Positions 37,051 through 50,100 of a DNA stretch of 64,000 bases are shown one piece after another. The translations under genes were made by a program, and so were the position numbers. Position 1 is the first letter of the stretch. Each line of letters opens with the position of its first letter. The DNA is from Parasponia andersonii (lineage: Eukaryota > Streptophyta > Magnoliopsida > Rosales > Cannabaceae), in assembly GCA_002914805.1 (NCBI GenBank), contig JXTB01000066.1, positions 554,416 to 618,415 on the forward strand, given 5' to 3'. The notes beneath the pieces are model-generated. The model was not told the origin of the DNA and ran no database searches. It was given only the letters and a program-made list of their open reading frames with translations.

Positions 37051-39578
37051 CTTTGCTTTTGAACAAATTATTGGGTTTACAAAGTCTACAGAAAATTTTG
37101 AGATTTACTAATGTCTTTCGCTTTTATGACAGTATCATGATAATAAAGAAGATGAGACTCCGTGCCCACACACTGTCCAATCTTCCAAGTTTGCTCATTG
37201 GTTTCGTGAAGAAGGTTTGTTGTGATTTAGATTTGGGAGTGTATTTTACTTTTCAATACCCTCTAACTTCAATATTTTGTACTTGAAACATTAGTTAATA
37301 TCTCTTTCATTCTCTATTTTATTGCAGAACGGAAACCCAGCAAGAATCAGTCATCTGGGCAGCCAAACAACTTGCTCTCATTGATAGTTGGTAGTGAAAA
37401 AGATGGATCCCGAGGTTCTGGGAATGCAAGTGAGAATATTTTACCCCCCCTCAAAAACTCTAAAATTATGGAGAAGACATCGGATGTGACAGTTGGTAGT
37501 TTTGACCCATCGTACAAGAATAGTAAACCACAGCTAGTTTCTGCAGTTCTTACGTGTGAAGATCTTGAACAGTCGATACTGTCAGAAATTAGTGACACTG
37601 GTTCAGTCCCACAACCACCTGTTCGAAGCTGCACCGACACTGATAGGAAGACTGAGAAGCCAAAAGCTAATAATGATAATCTTGCATCCCAGCATCTCCT
37701 TTCATTATTACAAAAGGGGACTAGCTTGAAAGATATGGAATCATCCTCCAATCTGGACAAGTCATCTTCTGACAATGTCTATGACATCGAAGAAGCAAGT
37801 GTTGGCAGTGCACTTCACAACTCAATAGAGGGTAAAGTCGAAAATGTCTCTGACTCAGCTAAGACTCTAACTCTTGAAACACTATTTGGGTCTGCTTTCA
37901 TGAAGGAGTTGCAAACAGTTGGAGCTCCAGTTTCCATCCAGAGGAGCGCAGTTGGATCTTCAAAAATTGATGTTTCTGAGCCACATGGATTTCCTTTTTC
38001 TGTCGTAGATAATCTCCTTCCCACTTCAAATGACATAGGATTTAGCACTACTGTTCATGATAGCAGTGTATTTACTGCAAATAATAGGAAGCAAACCAAA
38101 TTCGATAAGATTGAAGAGCAATGGTTAAGCTTTGATAATCGTCAAGGTGAACAAAATACATCACAGCTTCGTACTAACATAGGGTCTAAGATTGTTGGAT
38201 TTGATGTGCCTGCTGATGTTCGGCTTCCTGAAGAGGATAGCTTGATTACTGTCAGTGAACCTCTGAACGTTGAAAACTTTATGCCGACTGGGAATTCAGG
38301 TAAAACCGAACTGCTGTCTTCTTCAAATCCACAGGTTGACTTTGCTGAAAAGTTGGCAACCTTCAATTCTGTGTTGAGAGATGACAGATCTATTAGGGGA
38401 GGTCAAGAACCACCTTTCCTTCGTGGTCCTTACGATATGAGGGAGTCCAGTAATCCTTATGAGAATCTTAATGTTCAAGCATCTTTTGCACAGCTCCACC
38501 ATCCACAATTGAATAACGTTGGGCCATTGTTCCATCATTTAGATTCTCATCCTGTTAATATCAGTTCCCAGATGAAGTTTATGGCTCCAGAAGCTGTCAC
38601 TCATCATGATCCTGCACAAAATCACCAAATTCCTGTGAATATGCGCCGTCCTCCCTTCCATCACTCGGGCACCGGACCATCTGGGTTTGATCAACCCATA
38701 CCTCACCCTTTGTTGCAACAGATGCACATGCCCGGCAATTTCCCACCTAACATGCTGCAAGGATTACCAAGAGGTCCAGCACTGCCTCCTCATCCCAACA
38801 GGAGTGCATCTATGCCTGCTCATCCAAACTTTGGTAGTATTGGAATGCCACAACCAGGTACAACTCGAATGGTGCAGTCTTATTACCGCTTTCTGATTTG
38901 AATTGAATGGCATAATTTTAGTTGTATGCAGGTGTTTTGCACCTCCATTTTCATACAGTTAATCCTGTTATGACGTGCTTAAACTATATAGCCTTGAAAA
39001 TTCTTCTCTTTGAATAATTTGAAACTAGTACACAATGGTCAAATCTGATAATATTCTATCGCCTTGTGAAATTTCTTTCGTTTAATTTCCAGAAACTTGC
39101 ATGATCTTTTCCATACGAGTCATCGCCAAAAATTGCTCATATCTTTTCTTTATTAATTCCTAGCCTTTCATTATTGATTCTTACAATTTTTTTATAATTA
39201 ACTTTCTTTTTATATCATAAAATTATGCTTCGAAAGATGTGGACCGGTGATTAGTTTAGGTCATTCACTGTAGAATCCACCTCGTTCTCTTCTGTTATGC
39301 TACATTATAAAGCTGAATTTTTGAACTTCCTTTAAGATCTGTTGTATGTAAAATCCTCGCAAAAGAAGTATCCTATTATTATTAAGCTCATCTTATTGTA
39401 ATTTACAGCCCCTGATATTGGTGGTGGAAGCAACCATCCAGAGGCATTGCAAAGGCTTATCGAGATGGAACTCAGGTCAAATCCAAAGCAGATGCGACCT
39501 TTTGCCGCTGGTGGTGGTGGTGGACAGAGTCATGGGATGTACGGTCGTGAGCTCGACATGGGTTTTGGGTTTAGATAG
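32925..39578 (+). CDS. CBE1: CBE1-like eIF4E-binding protein (4E-T-like, RIMB3 homologue)
   Basis: Ten exons: 32925-32992, 33108-33206, 33354-33556, 34177-34370, 34604-34712, 34842-35161, 36013-36429, 37133-37214, 37328-38857, 39409-39578. They join to 1063 residues in frame. Residues 29-35 are YTRDFLL, a canonical eIF4E-binding Y-x4-L-hydrophobic motif, set in the conserved 'SYTRDFLLSLSDLDACKALP' context. The rest is mostly low-complexity and Ser/Asn-rich, with an acidic/Arg segment (EEERKRR), an 'FAHWFREEERKP' block also seen in animal 4E-T relatives, a Pro/His-rich region and a conserved tail (HPEALQRLIEMELRSNPKQM, ending GFGFR). Such proteins bind the cap-binding factor and influence mRNA translation or decay in the cytoplasm. 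Exon 9 alone encodes about half the protein. At4g01290 is the homologue I recall. Confidence 0.9.
37019..37049. repeat. (TA)n microsatellite in CBE1 intron 7
   Basis: About 14 AT dinucleotides within intron 7, far from the splice sites. Confidence 0.9.
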
Positions 39579-40921
39579 CCAGATATGTTTGTGCTTGTGT
39601 ATATCAGTGTATTCATCGTCTGTTGCTCGTCTCTGGAACTCTCATCATGGGAAATGTTTGTTTTTTTCTTTTTTTTTTCCTCTTTTTTCTTTTTAGGGGT
39701 TGGGATGGGGGAAAGGGTATAATGTTGCTTCTCTGTTAAGCAGGATTGGACGGGGCCACTGTATTCATGAATTTTTCTTGCAATTGGCATTTCACTTTGA
39801 TTGCCTTATTTGCCTTACCATTGTTTTGTTTTTTGTTTTAAATTTTTTTTTTTTTTTTTTTTTTTTGCAAAAAAATAGTGGAGGTGCTACTAATATATGT
39901 ATGCATATATCCTATTTATGAATATGCGAGTGGTTTTATGAAAATTTTTGTTCGTGTAAATATATTTTGATTGAAGAGTTCAACTTTGGTTGATAAAAGT
40001 TATTTGGAATCAGCGGTTTTCACATCCGAATGTGAACTGTTATCAGCTCATGAGATGTACTCAACCCAAATTTATTTGAAAAATAAGGCTATAAAAGCTC
40101 AGTTATCTCACCGTCCTGTATGGGTCAATTACGTTCATGGAATTATTTGCATGTTGGCTCTTGATGCTCAAATACAATTTTTACGGCCGCTAATCGACCC
40201 TGTTAGATCCTAAACGTAGTCTATTTGTTTCACAAAGGTAACAAATGCAGTTTCAGCCCTTAAAAACAAGATCTTTTCATTTTAATAAAAAGAACATCGT
40301 TGGTGTAAAGGGAAGGGAACAAAGTTACTTGGAAAAGAACACAGTTTTCTCAATATAAAATTTACTGTACAATATATAAATATCATGTAGTTTTTTTTCC
40401 AACTACTAAAAGATTAAAAAAAATATAGATAGATTAAAATAAAAAGGTCTTATAGCAATGACCAAATTTTTGGTATATTTAAGTAAATATCTATTTTTCA
40501 AATATTATAGCAAAATGACCGGTATGTTAGCATATATATCACGTATAAGATGTTATAAATCCAATTTAAATATTTATACACTCAGTACATAAACTAAAAT
40601 TGCCATATAATAATAGCATAAAAATACATATATTTGGTTATTTAGCTACAAAAGAGAAAAATAGACATTTACTAAAATCAAGTGAAAAAAATTAACATCC
40701 ACAAAAATTTCTTAAAAAATAAAACCCACTGGATTATGGCCCTATAAATAAATGTTATATATACACTACAGGATAATAGCTGAGCATAAAAGTAAAAATG
40801 AAAATAAAATATAGTTGTTGTCTTTTGGTTATATGGACAGCATATTGCATTACAATTCCTTTTGTGATTTAGTATTCAAATTCGATTTTATATTTTTGAA
40901 TTAAGTGAAAACAAAAATAGG
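39579..40921. other. CBE1 3' UTR and AT-rich intergenic DNA
   Basis: The 3' UTR probably extends a few hundred bases with several T-rich runs. After about 40250 the DNA becomes very AT-rich and I see no gene. Confidence 0.5.
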
Positions 40922-42526
40922 TGATTGGTTCAAATTAATTAAGTCTTCTCCTAAGTATAGGAGTGTCAAAGTAATAAATTACTCGGTAAGACCGAGGTTG
41001 ATCCACAAGACGTTTAGTGAAGAATACAAAATCATAAATTATATATTACAAGAATTAAAAGGATGAGAGAGAATATGTTGTAGAATATTTATAATAAAAC
41101 AAAGAAATAAAATGATGAGATATAAAAAGTTGCAGAATTAAACGATTGTTAAGGTTAGGAGACCCTTTTTTGGTAAGTCAAATAAGTATAATTTAAACTC
41201 ATTTAGAATCCACACACAATAGAGGTTCCAATCAAAAGATTTAGCATCAAAGGTTCTTTGGATAATGTCAACACTTATAAATGTGGTCAAGTACTCGTAA
41301 TGACACTTTATATTTACAACAAATCAAGATTCCTTCCTAGCGCAGCTGGTTAACCGAACATACGGCTCAAAAGGAATCAAGTCTTTGATGTGCCAAATGT
41401 TATATACAATGAATTAAGACACACCATTTAACAAGGAGGGTATTAGGTCAATAAAGAAAGTAAAGACAATATATATATTATAATAATGATTAAAGGATGT
41501 AAACAATTAATTCTATACAGAATTTTAGACTATACTTATTCTTCCTTCAAGAGATTCACCCTTTCACCTTTGTAAGATAAAAATTAATTACATATGGTGA
41601 TGAAGATAAACAAAGATGAACATGATATAAATATAAAAGTGAATAGAAATATTTTATTACCTTATATGCAAAATGACATTACAATAATATAGAAAATAAG
41701 AGAGAAAATATGAGAATGATCTTGATATTTGAAAACAAGATGCCTACTAAGCCTAGTTCAAACATTTATTTATAAGAAAACTTTGAGATACAAAGTTAAC
41801 AATTGTAGGCTAAGGATAAGTGCAAAATGATACTTTGTTTTAGCAGATTCAATCCCTCCTAAAGATGTATTTGGAACTCAATAAATTTGGTCGAAAAAGG
41901 TTTTGATCAAAAGAGTTAATGAAATCTTATCTTTTAGGAGTTGTATACCACTAGAATTGCATTAATTGTAGCCGTATTTCTTGATTTGGAGCAAAAGTAG
42001 TGAAGATAGGTTCTATTAAGTCAAAATTTGCTGCAGATCTTATCATCTAGAAAAATTTGATTTTTTCACCCAGATTTCAGCTTCTCTATAATTTTTGCAA
42101 AGAACAAAACATCTAGATCTTTTTGTATACATGTCCATAGCATTAAAAATCATTCTATTTGAGATTGTAATGAGATCAGAATGAACTAAAAATTAAAGCA
42201 TGTCGGGCTAAACATAAATACAATCTAATTTATACTGTTGTCTATTTGAGATCCATTTCGAAATAATTTGGGCAGATATTATGAGTTGGCTTTAGTTGGA
42301 CATTAGGTTTAGAATCCATGAGTTCAATAATTGGATCAATATCTCATATGTTTTAGAATTTGTGCTCATTTTACAAAACCTGCATATAAACGAACATAAA
42401 TTAAGGTGACTCTTACTTTTATGCATATGTCTACAAAAATGCTTTAAATTAAGAAATTTAATAAAATTTTAAGTATATAATGATGATATAATCTTATAAT
42501 AAATATACACAATTAGACTTTCATCA
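40922..42526 (-). mobile_element. LTR-like repeat, copy 2 (inverted relative to copy 1)
   Basis: The reverse complement matches 508-2138 end to end: start TGATGAAAGTCTAATT, the shared 'gaccacatttataagtgttgacatta'-type middle (partly diverged), and the closing 'cctcggtcttaccgag' motif. It probably belongs to the same Ty3/gypsy-type family. No purine tract precedes its start, so it looks like a solo LTR. No clear target duplication remains, and divergence from copy 1 is substantial, so it is old. Confidence 0.5.
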
Positions 42527-42697
42527 ATAAACACACAAGAATAAAGTTTCCGTAAGCTCTTTTTCAAATACAATATTTGAATGCCTAATTTCATAAGTTA
42601 GTAATTCCCTATCCAAATTTTCATTTTAAATGCTCAATTTTCAAATTACACACAAACTAAACAGAACCCAAGTAAAATGCAGTTTTAATATAGTATT

Positions 42698-44205
42698 TGT
42701 CACAATCCAAAACCCGGCTAGTGGCAGAAGGAGAATTTCCCAAGGATGAGAAATTTCTTGATTTACTTGAAAAGCGTCTAAAAGATTTTATTTTATAAAA
42801 CGGTTTATTTTAGATAAAATATTTGGAATTTCATTCCATGAATCTCTCCCACAGTTCGTATATACTATTAAACATAGATCGAATAAATACAAAAAAAAAT
42901 ATAAATCAAATATAAGTCTAAGCATCATCATCATTCACGTCAGAACAGACACCAGAATGACAGACATGAGTTCATAGACAAAAATGGAAAGTAGTAATCT
43001 TGTTTCAATACTAAAACGAAAACTAAGTAGTCCAACTACCACAACAATACACTTGCAATATTACCAAGATAACGAACTATAATCCCGATGATCTCTTACT
43101 CTTCTTGATCTCCAAAGTCGCACTGGACACCACCTGAGGAATGGAGGAAAGGGTGAGCATAAAATACTCAGTAGGAAAAATAGTTACCTCTATCGAAAAT
43201 ATTTTGATGATGGAAAGCTCCTGTATGGTTAGTTTAAATCTAATACGTGTGTATATAATGATCCAAAACTGGAAATCCTCACGTATATGTATAAATAAAT
43301 CAATATAATCAAAACTATCAATTTATATACACATGACACATATCAACTCATACTCATGAGCTCACATTCTCTCATCTGTGGAAACCCAGGATGATGGTAT
43401 TAAGTGTACCTAACAGCCTGCCTGACACCTAAGCCCATACCGAGAGGGGACACCCATGTGTCGCCTACCAAACGTGAAGAAGCAACCGAATTGCCTATGC
43501 CTACCAAATGGGGAGGTAATCAGAAGTAACAAAACTCCGCGTGGGTTTACAGACTCTACACTTACGGTGGGGTATACAACGCCACACTGTAAACCTACGA
43601 TGCTAACACGGTGCTCATGTATAATCCTATGACACGTGTAACACAGAACTGAAGTGTGAAAATAATCGTGCTCTGATTTTTTAATATAATATGTATATTA
43701 GGTTTTTATAGAAAAACGGGTAGTACTTTTGATATACTCAAAATAACCTGCACTCAGAAAATCCCAGAGCAATACAGTATATATGTATATCATACCATCA
43801 TAGTCCATCACATATGTTCAAAAAAATTAACAACCACATTTGTCCTTATATGTTGCAGAAATTAAGTTTTATTCGAAAATAGTATAAAACGAAGGTAACT
43901 GAATCCCTACATCACAAGAATAGCGATACCACACTATTAAATCCTCAAGGTGTTGTTGACGATCGTCCAGAGGGTCAGGAACTAATTCCAAGCCCTCGAT
44001 CGTCCTCTTGCGAAAAATAAACTTTTCAACGGGGCTTCAAATCCACAAACGGACTTCTTCATTGAATTCCTAGCACCCAAAATGACTAAGTTAGGTATAT
44101 AACTTGTCCAATTCTGGTCCAGGCCCACACTGAATTGGTGGCACGTAAATCGAGACAACTCTTAGCCGTCCGATTTTGATTTTCATGCCGATCACCAAAC
44201 ATAGG

Positions 44206-44243
<38 letters not shown>

Positions 44244-44910
44244 AATTTCCCCATTTTCTGAGTATAATCTAAAAATGACAACAAAATCACGATTCAACTG
44301 CCGGATTAAAAAGTCAACTTAAGCTCAAAATATTCCAAAAATGGCAACTTTCGATTCGGGCAGTATGGAGTTAAGATGTATATATCTTGAGCTTCCTCTC
44401 GACGAGACAAATCCAACAAGCCCAAGAATGTCAGCTGAAATTGCCAGAAATGATGACAGTGACGAAAAGTTTTGAACGGCCAAAAATGGTGTTTTCTGAC
44501 GAAGGGGCATTGGCAGCAGCTCGGGGCTGGCGGCGGATCACCCTAATGGCACGGCGAGCTCGTGCCGGACGGGCTAGAGGGCGGATGGCCACCTGGGCGA
44601 TGGCGCAGCCTCCCCTAGTGCGTCGACCGAAAGCGAGTAGAGAAAGCAAGGGGGGGCATTGGGGAAGAGAGAGATATGAGAGAGAGAGAAAGTGAGTGGG
44701 AGAGAGAGCACACGTGAGTAAGTAGGGGATTGTGTAAATTTTTAAAAATTTGCACTATAGTCCCCGATTCCCAAATCTTTATCAATTCTATCTCCCAAAA
44801 ATTACAATTTAGTCATTCTGCACAAAATTTTTGCAAATTAATCCCCTAATTATTATATCCAAAATTTGGCAAAAGGTCCAAATTATCCTCCAAAAATCCG
44901 AATTTTTACA
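42698..44910 (-). mobile_element. solo LTR, Ty3/gypsy type (Tekay-like)
   Basis: A 2213-bp block with TG…CA ends (plus strand TGTCACAATCC…TTTTTACA), flanked by the perfect 5-bp duplication GTATT (42693-42697 and 44911-44915). Read on the minus strand it begins TGTAAAAATTCGG and ends GGATTGTGACA. It holds a GC-rich segment followed by GA-repeats (about 44500-44710), as in long Tekay/Del LTRs. There is no internal region, so it is a solo LTR. A (TA)n tract at about 44208-44241 lies inside. Intact ends and duplication suggest a younger insertion than its neighbour at 40922. Confidence 0.8.
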
Positions 44911-44915
44911 GTATT

Positions 44916-45577
44916 AACAATAACGACAAATTAATTTTGAAAAAAAAAAAACGACATAAATTTATTTGCAAATGACACGCCCTTTTCATATCCCTTAAAA
45001 TCAAATGATTTTCAGTTATAATCCACGAAATTAGGGTGAATCTCACTTTGGCTTCTAATTTCCAAATGTCCTAGACTTATCACTGAAATGGAAGTTTTAT
45101 CACAGTTTGAGCAATCTTACAATTTTTGAGTTTGGGAGACTTAAAAAGATCATAAACCAAAATGAGATGATACAAATGTCAATTATAAATATATCCTCTA
45201 TAGTTTTTATTTTTCTTAAACTCAAATCTGTATTTTATAAAATTATGTTTTTACCCTTAGGACATCTGGTTTTGGGAAAGAAAATTTAATTGATACACTT
45301 AATGTAGTAAAATAAAAATTATTTCCAAATAGCTTTTAAATTAGCATACTTCTATTGTATTTTTTTTAATCTCGAATTATTTGAGAAATTTTTTTTATTA
45401 ATTTATAAATTGTTTAAAAATGATTTCTGTTTATAAAAATTGAATGAGATATAAAATTTTCATCCATTAAAATTTTTACCTTAAAATTAAATGCTACAGA
45501 TATGAAATTAAAATTTTATATTAAATCTCAAGAAGTGAAATGTACTTTCTAAGAATGAAGTCTTAAATTTTATTATA
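44916..45577. other. intergenic, AT-rich
   Basis: No gene or defined repeat. Runs of A/T only. Confidence 0.45.
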
Positions 45578-45960
45578 AGGAATATATTTGTAATTATCCC
45601 ACAAAAGTGCACAGCCAAAAATGAAAACAAACCTTTCTAAAGGGAATATTTTTGTAATTATTCCACAAAAGTGCACAGCCAAAAATTTAAATAAACCTTT
45701 CTAGAAATTGAGTAATGGACATTACAGAAAATACGAATTATCCAACAATCATCCACAGCCAAAAATGAAAATAGACCTTTCTAGAAATGGAGTAATGGAC
45801 ATTCCCAAAAAAAAAAAAAAAAATTATTCCACAAAAATCAACAACCAAAATGAAAATAAATCTTTTTAGAAATGGAGTAATGGACATTCAAAAAAAAAAA
45901 ACGAATTATCCCATAAAAATCCATAGCCAAAAATGCAAATAAACCTTTATAGAATGGGTT
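45578..45960. repeat. satellite-like tandem array, about five 64-86-bp units
   Basis: Each unit carries 'aattatyccacaaaa…ccacagccaaaaatgaaaataaacctttctagaaatggagtaatggacatt' in variant form. The 'cagcc/aacc/tagcc' anchor recurs at about 45612, 45676, 45756, 45842 and 45925. The first spacing is shorter because the 'gagtaatggacatt' part is missing there. A stray partial unit occurs at about 46547-46580. Noncoding. Confidence 0.8.
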
Positions 45961-46700
45961 ATTATCAAAAATAACCTTGGGTTTTGTGATTTTAGAAAAA
46001 AAAAACTTGACTTTCTATAAACCATACATTTGTCTAAGTTCAGAAAAAAAAATTGAGAGTTTTATCAAATAAAACTTTTAGATTATAAAATTCAATTGAA
46101 TTAAGCATGAATTAATAATTTGATAAAAATTAGCTTATGAAATAAATCAAATGATTCATTTATCTTGTTGTAGTAGGTGTCCTGTGTTACTATTTTCGTT
46201 GCCAAATACACTAACCAAGATAAAAACAATATCATTTTATATCAAGAAAGTTGACATTTTATAGTTAAACAAAATTTTAAAAAAATGGTTCAAAAGTATA
46301 AAAAAGGCTAAGAAACGAAGTCGATTTTTAGTGCTGTTACATTTTCGCATACCAAATTTTGATCAAATGATTCTTTTAGACCCAGTTTGACTGAATGTTA
46401 AAATCTTACACTTTTACCCATATAATCACAAACCCATTTATTGCTAGAATTTAAAAAATCCAAAGTTTTACCTGATGTAACTAAGAATCCAAGATTTTTT
46501 TTGGGAGGACTAGAAAAAGAAAAAAGAAAAAAACTCAAAACCGTGTAAAAATGGAGTATTGGACATTCCAAAAAATACGTTGTTTTGTTTGAAGTTGTAT
46601 GCTTATAGCTAAAATGGATGTCGTTTAAAACAACAGTAATTACTACGTAATTATTTTCTATAAAATGCATATTTAATATAGCTGCAAAATCATATTTAGG
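45961..46700. other. intergenic, AT-rich
   Basis: No gene. It contains one stray fragment of the tandem array unit near 46550. Confidence 0.45.
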
Positions 46701-47050
46701 TTATGTCTGGTGGTGGTAGAGTGGAAAAAAAGTAAGAAGGAAAGAAAAAAAAATATATAGGATAAAAGAAAAGATATTTTTCTTTCATTATTATTTGATA
46801 TATATATAGAAAAAAAAATTATTTTTTTTAATTAAAAATTTTAAAATTAATTTAAAAATTTTATTTTAGAAAATTTTTTTTTCTTTTTTCTTTTCATTTT
46901 AAAAAAAAAATATTTAAGCGAATCCTGCTATTTTTTTTTTTTTCTCATCTTTTCTTTATCCTCACTTTTCCCTTCGTAAAATATTTATTTCCTCCCACGT
47001 TTCTACAATAACTTTTTCTTCCCAATCCTTTTTTCCATCCCACCAAACAT
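46701..47050. mobile_element. MITE in the STE24 promoter
   Basis: The left end (TATGTCTGGTGGTGGTAGAG…) and the reverse complement of the right end (TATGTTTGGTGGGATGGAA…) are similar, giving a ~350-bp fold-back with A-rich left and T-rich right arms. The right end lies ~110 bp before the STE24 start codon, so it forms part of the promoter or leader. It contains an evening-element match on the minus strand at 46772-46780. The target duplication is not clear. Confidence 0.6.
46772..46780 (-). promoter_or_regulatory. evening-element match (AAAATATCT)
   Basis: Exact 9-base match to the clock-associated evening element, inside the promoter MITE. Such a match is easy to obtain by chance in AT-rich DNA. 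Confidence 0.2.
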
Positions 47051-47158
47051 AGAGAGAGAGAGAGAGAAGAAATATCTTTATAGAATGCCCCTTTGAGCAA
47101 AAGAACACAATACAAATTCCGTTTCTCTACCTTACTCTGCGCAATAGGGGGTTCAGCC

Positions 47159-50100
47159 ATGGCGTTTCCCTACATGGAAGCTGTTGTTGGTACTTCCTCT
47201 CTCTCTCTCTCTCCCCTTTATATGTATCTGTGTATATTTATATATGTATGTGTGTGAAATATTCATTTTCTAGGCTTGTTGGTGTGCTGTTAAGAGTTCC
47301 ACAGCTTCGTCTTCGTCTTCGTCTTCTTCATCCTCTTGCTCGGTTATTAGATTATGCGTTGTTTCATAGATTTCCTTCTAATGTAGTTGGTACTCGTGTG
47401 CGAGCCTTTCTCTTTCTTTTCGGTTTAGATATTCACCATTCAACACGAAGAGGTTAGGGTTTTTCTGTAAAATCCTAAATTTCTGACTTTGGGTTGGGTT
47501 GATCTTATGGGGCCATTGCTTAAGATAATCTTGGATTGGCTGCTTCGAAGGTGACGAAAAATGACAACTTTTTAAAATGCTAGCTATTTGTTATTCTCAA
47601 GGAACTGGCGGAATAGAAATGTTTTGCTCTATTTTTTCTGCATAAAAATTTTGAATTTAGGGATCTGGGCTCTGTTATTTGTTCATTGAAGTAACATGTT
47701 TTTGAGGATTTTGAGATAAATATTTTTCTGTTTGGGTTGTTAGTTTTTTAATAAACCATATGATCGTTTTAAGAAAATGGTGATAAAAGAGTATGATATG
47801 CGTCCAATGGTTACTGAAGTAAAAGAAGGGTTTTTTTCTCATAATGTTGATTGGATTTTTCTGGGGGGGATATAGTGCTTGTTTATGTTTTTTATTTTTT
47901 ATTTTTTATTTATTTTGGTAGGAGTAGGCCACCACCATTAGGTCTTTGCTGAATACTACTCTGTTGTTGTTTTGTATTATGCCTCTTTTGAAATGACTCC
48001 TTCCCTTCCCTTATACAAGTAGTTATTTTTTCGGTTTTCTCCTATTTTCTTTTCAGGGTTCATGATATTAATGTACTTATTCGAAACGTATTTGGATCTG
48101 CGGCAACACTCGGCCCTTAAACTGCCAACTCTTCCAAAAACTTTGGAAGGAGTGATCAGCCAAGAGAAATTTGAAAAGTCCCGGGCTTATAGTCTTGATA
48201 AAAGGTACATCATGCGGTAGTTGTTAATTCTCAGCATGGGTGAATAGTATATAGGTGCTATTTATCTATTTATTCGGGGATTGGTATGAGTATGTATTTT
48301 CACGTTCGCTTTACTGTTCTTCTCTGATAAATCTCTATTCATTTTCAGCCACTTCCATTTTGTCCATGAGTTTGTCACTATACTCATGGATTCTGCAATT
48401 TTGTTCTTTGGAATATTGCCTTGGTTTTGGAAGGTTAGTGATTGGAGTTTTGATAATAGTCCTTTCCTTTGCTGTTGTGTTATCGATGGTTGATCATATT
48501 TTTGAACTGCAGAAATCAGGAGATTTTGTGGTGTTAGCTGGCCTCAATCCGGAGAATGAAATACTTCACACTCTTGCATTTTTAGCTGGTGTCATGTTTT
48601 GGTCACAGGTGGTACTTAATTTCTCTGTTTCACTTGAATCAAATAAATAGCCGTGAGATGGCTGAATTCATTGCAAGGAAAGGTTTTAAGGAATTGTTGT
48701 TAGTAATAGTACAATCAATAATGTATTACTGCATCAGAGTTAAGAATCTTTACTTAAATCCTTATCTCCTAAATGGTCCTTTACCTCAGGGAACAAACTC
48801 TTATAATGCATTTAAAGTTACTGGCATTTTGTTCTTTGGAATGTATATGCAGATCACTGATTTGCCGTTTTCGCTTTATTCCACTTTTGTGATTGAGGCC
48901 CATCATGGTTTTAATAAGGTTTGTATTCGTTCTCTGATTCATATGTTGTTTTATCTGGTTTTATCTATTGTTTACTGATTTGCTACTGTTCCAGAGTTTT
49001 ACCTATTCGTAATTGCTTTTTGTTTGATTTACTTATTTACATTTACCTTATTCTCATTGATTCCTAATACTTATACACTCTATTTTACAGCAAACAATAT
49101 GGTTATACTTTAGAGACTTAATCAAAGGAATTTGTCTTGCCGTCATACTTGGCCCTCCTATTGTGTCTGCAATCATTTATATAGTACGGGTAAGATCATG
49201 ACCATTAACTAATCAAGTACCAATGTACCATGTTTCTGGAGCGTGGCTTCTGTATTTAACATGAATAGATAATTTCTTCTTCTAAATGATGCACTTTTTT
49301 GTGCTCATGGTTTTCTATTTTGCTTTATGTCAAACATTTGTTGGTGCGCTTATCCTTCTGGTATCTGGTGTCTATATATAACTTTACCTCCTCTCTTGAA
49401 ATGGTGAAAACTTATGTTTGTGTAATTGCAGAAAGGAGGTCCATACTTGGCCATATATCTCTGGGCATTTATGTTCATTCTGTCAATTGTGATGATGACA
49501 CTCTACCCCATTGTGATAGCCCCACTCTTTAACAAGTTCACTCCTGTGAGTACTCAGAAGTGTTGTGATTCACTGAAATTGTTTGTTCCTGATTATTGTT
49601 TGGTTTTGACTTTTATTTCTGTTGGTTATGCTATGATGATAGCTTCCAGAAGGTGGCCTCAGGGAAAAAATAGAGAAACTTGCTGCATCCCTCAAATTTC
49701 CATTGAAGAAGTTGTTTTTCGTTGATGGATCCACAAGGTCAAGTCATAGCAATGTGAGTTTGATCTGTTTCATTATTTACTGGGTTTTTTTTGTATGTGA
49801 TTCATTGCATTTTAGCCTCTTATGATATATAATGCTTATAAGTAATATTAGAAGTGGGACTTAGAAATGTAAATAGACACGTGATACATAAAGGACATTT
49901 GCTTGCCTACCGCCCGAAGTTACTAATTTATAAGATACAATCATTTTCCACATCTTGTTTCATGCTGAACATTGAAGAAATTTGTTATGCTTATAAATTG
50001 TTTACATTTTAACTAAGCATAGAAGGTAATTCTTATGTTAATTATTATTCAGTGTTCACAAGGAGAAGCTTACAAGTGACTGGAAAAGTTTGTAAACTCT

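Noticed and set aside
44387-44695. GC-rich, Arg-rich 102-codon ORF
   Set aside because: It lies within the gypsy-type solo LTR and its composition reflects the GA-rich LTR core.
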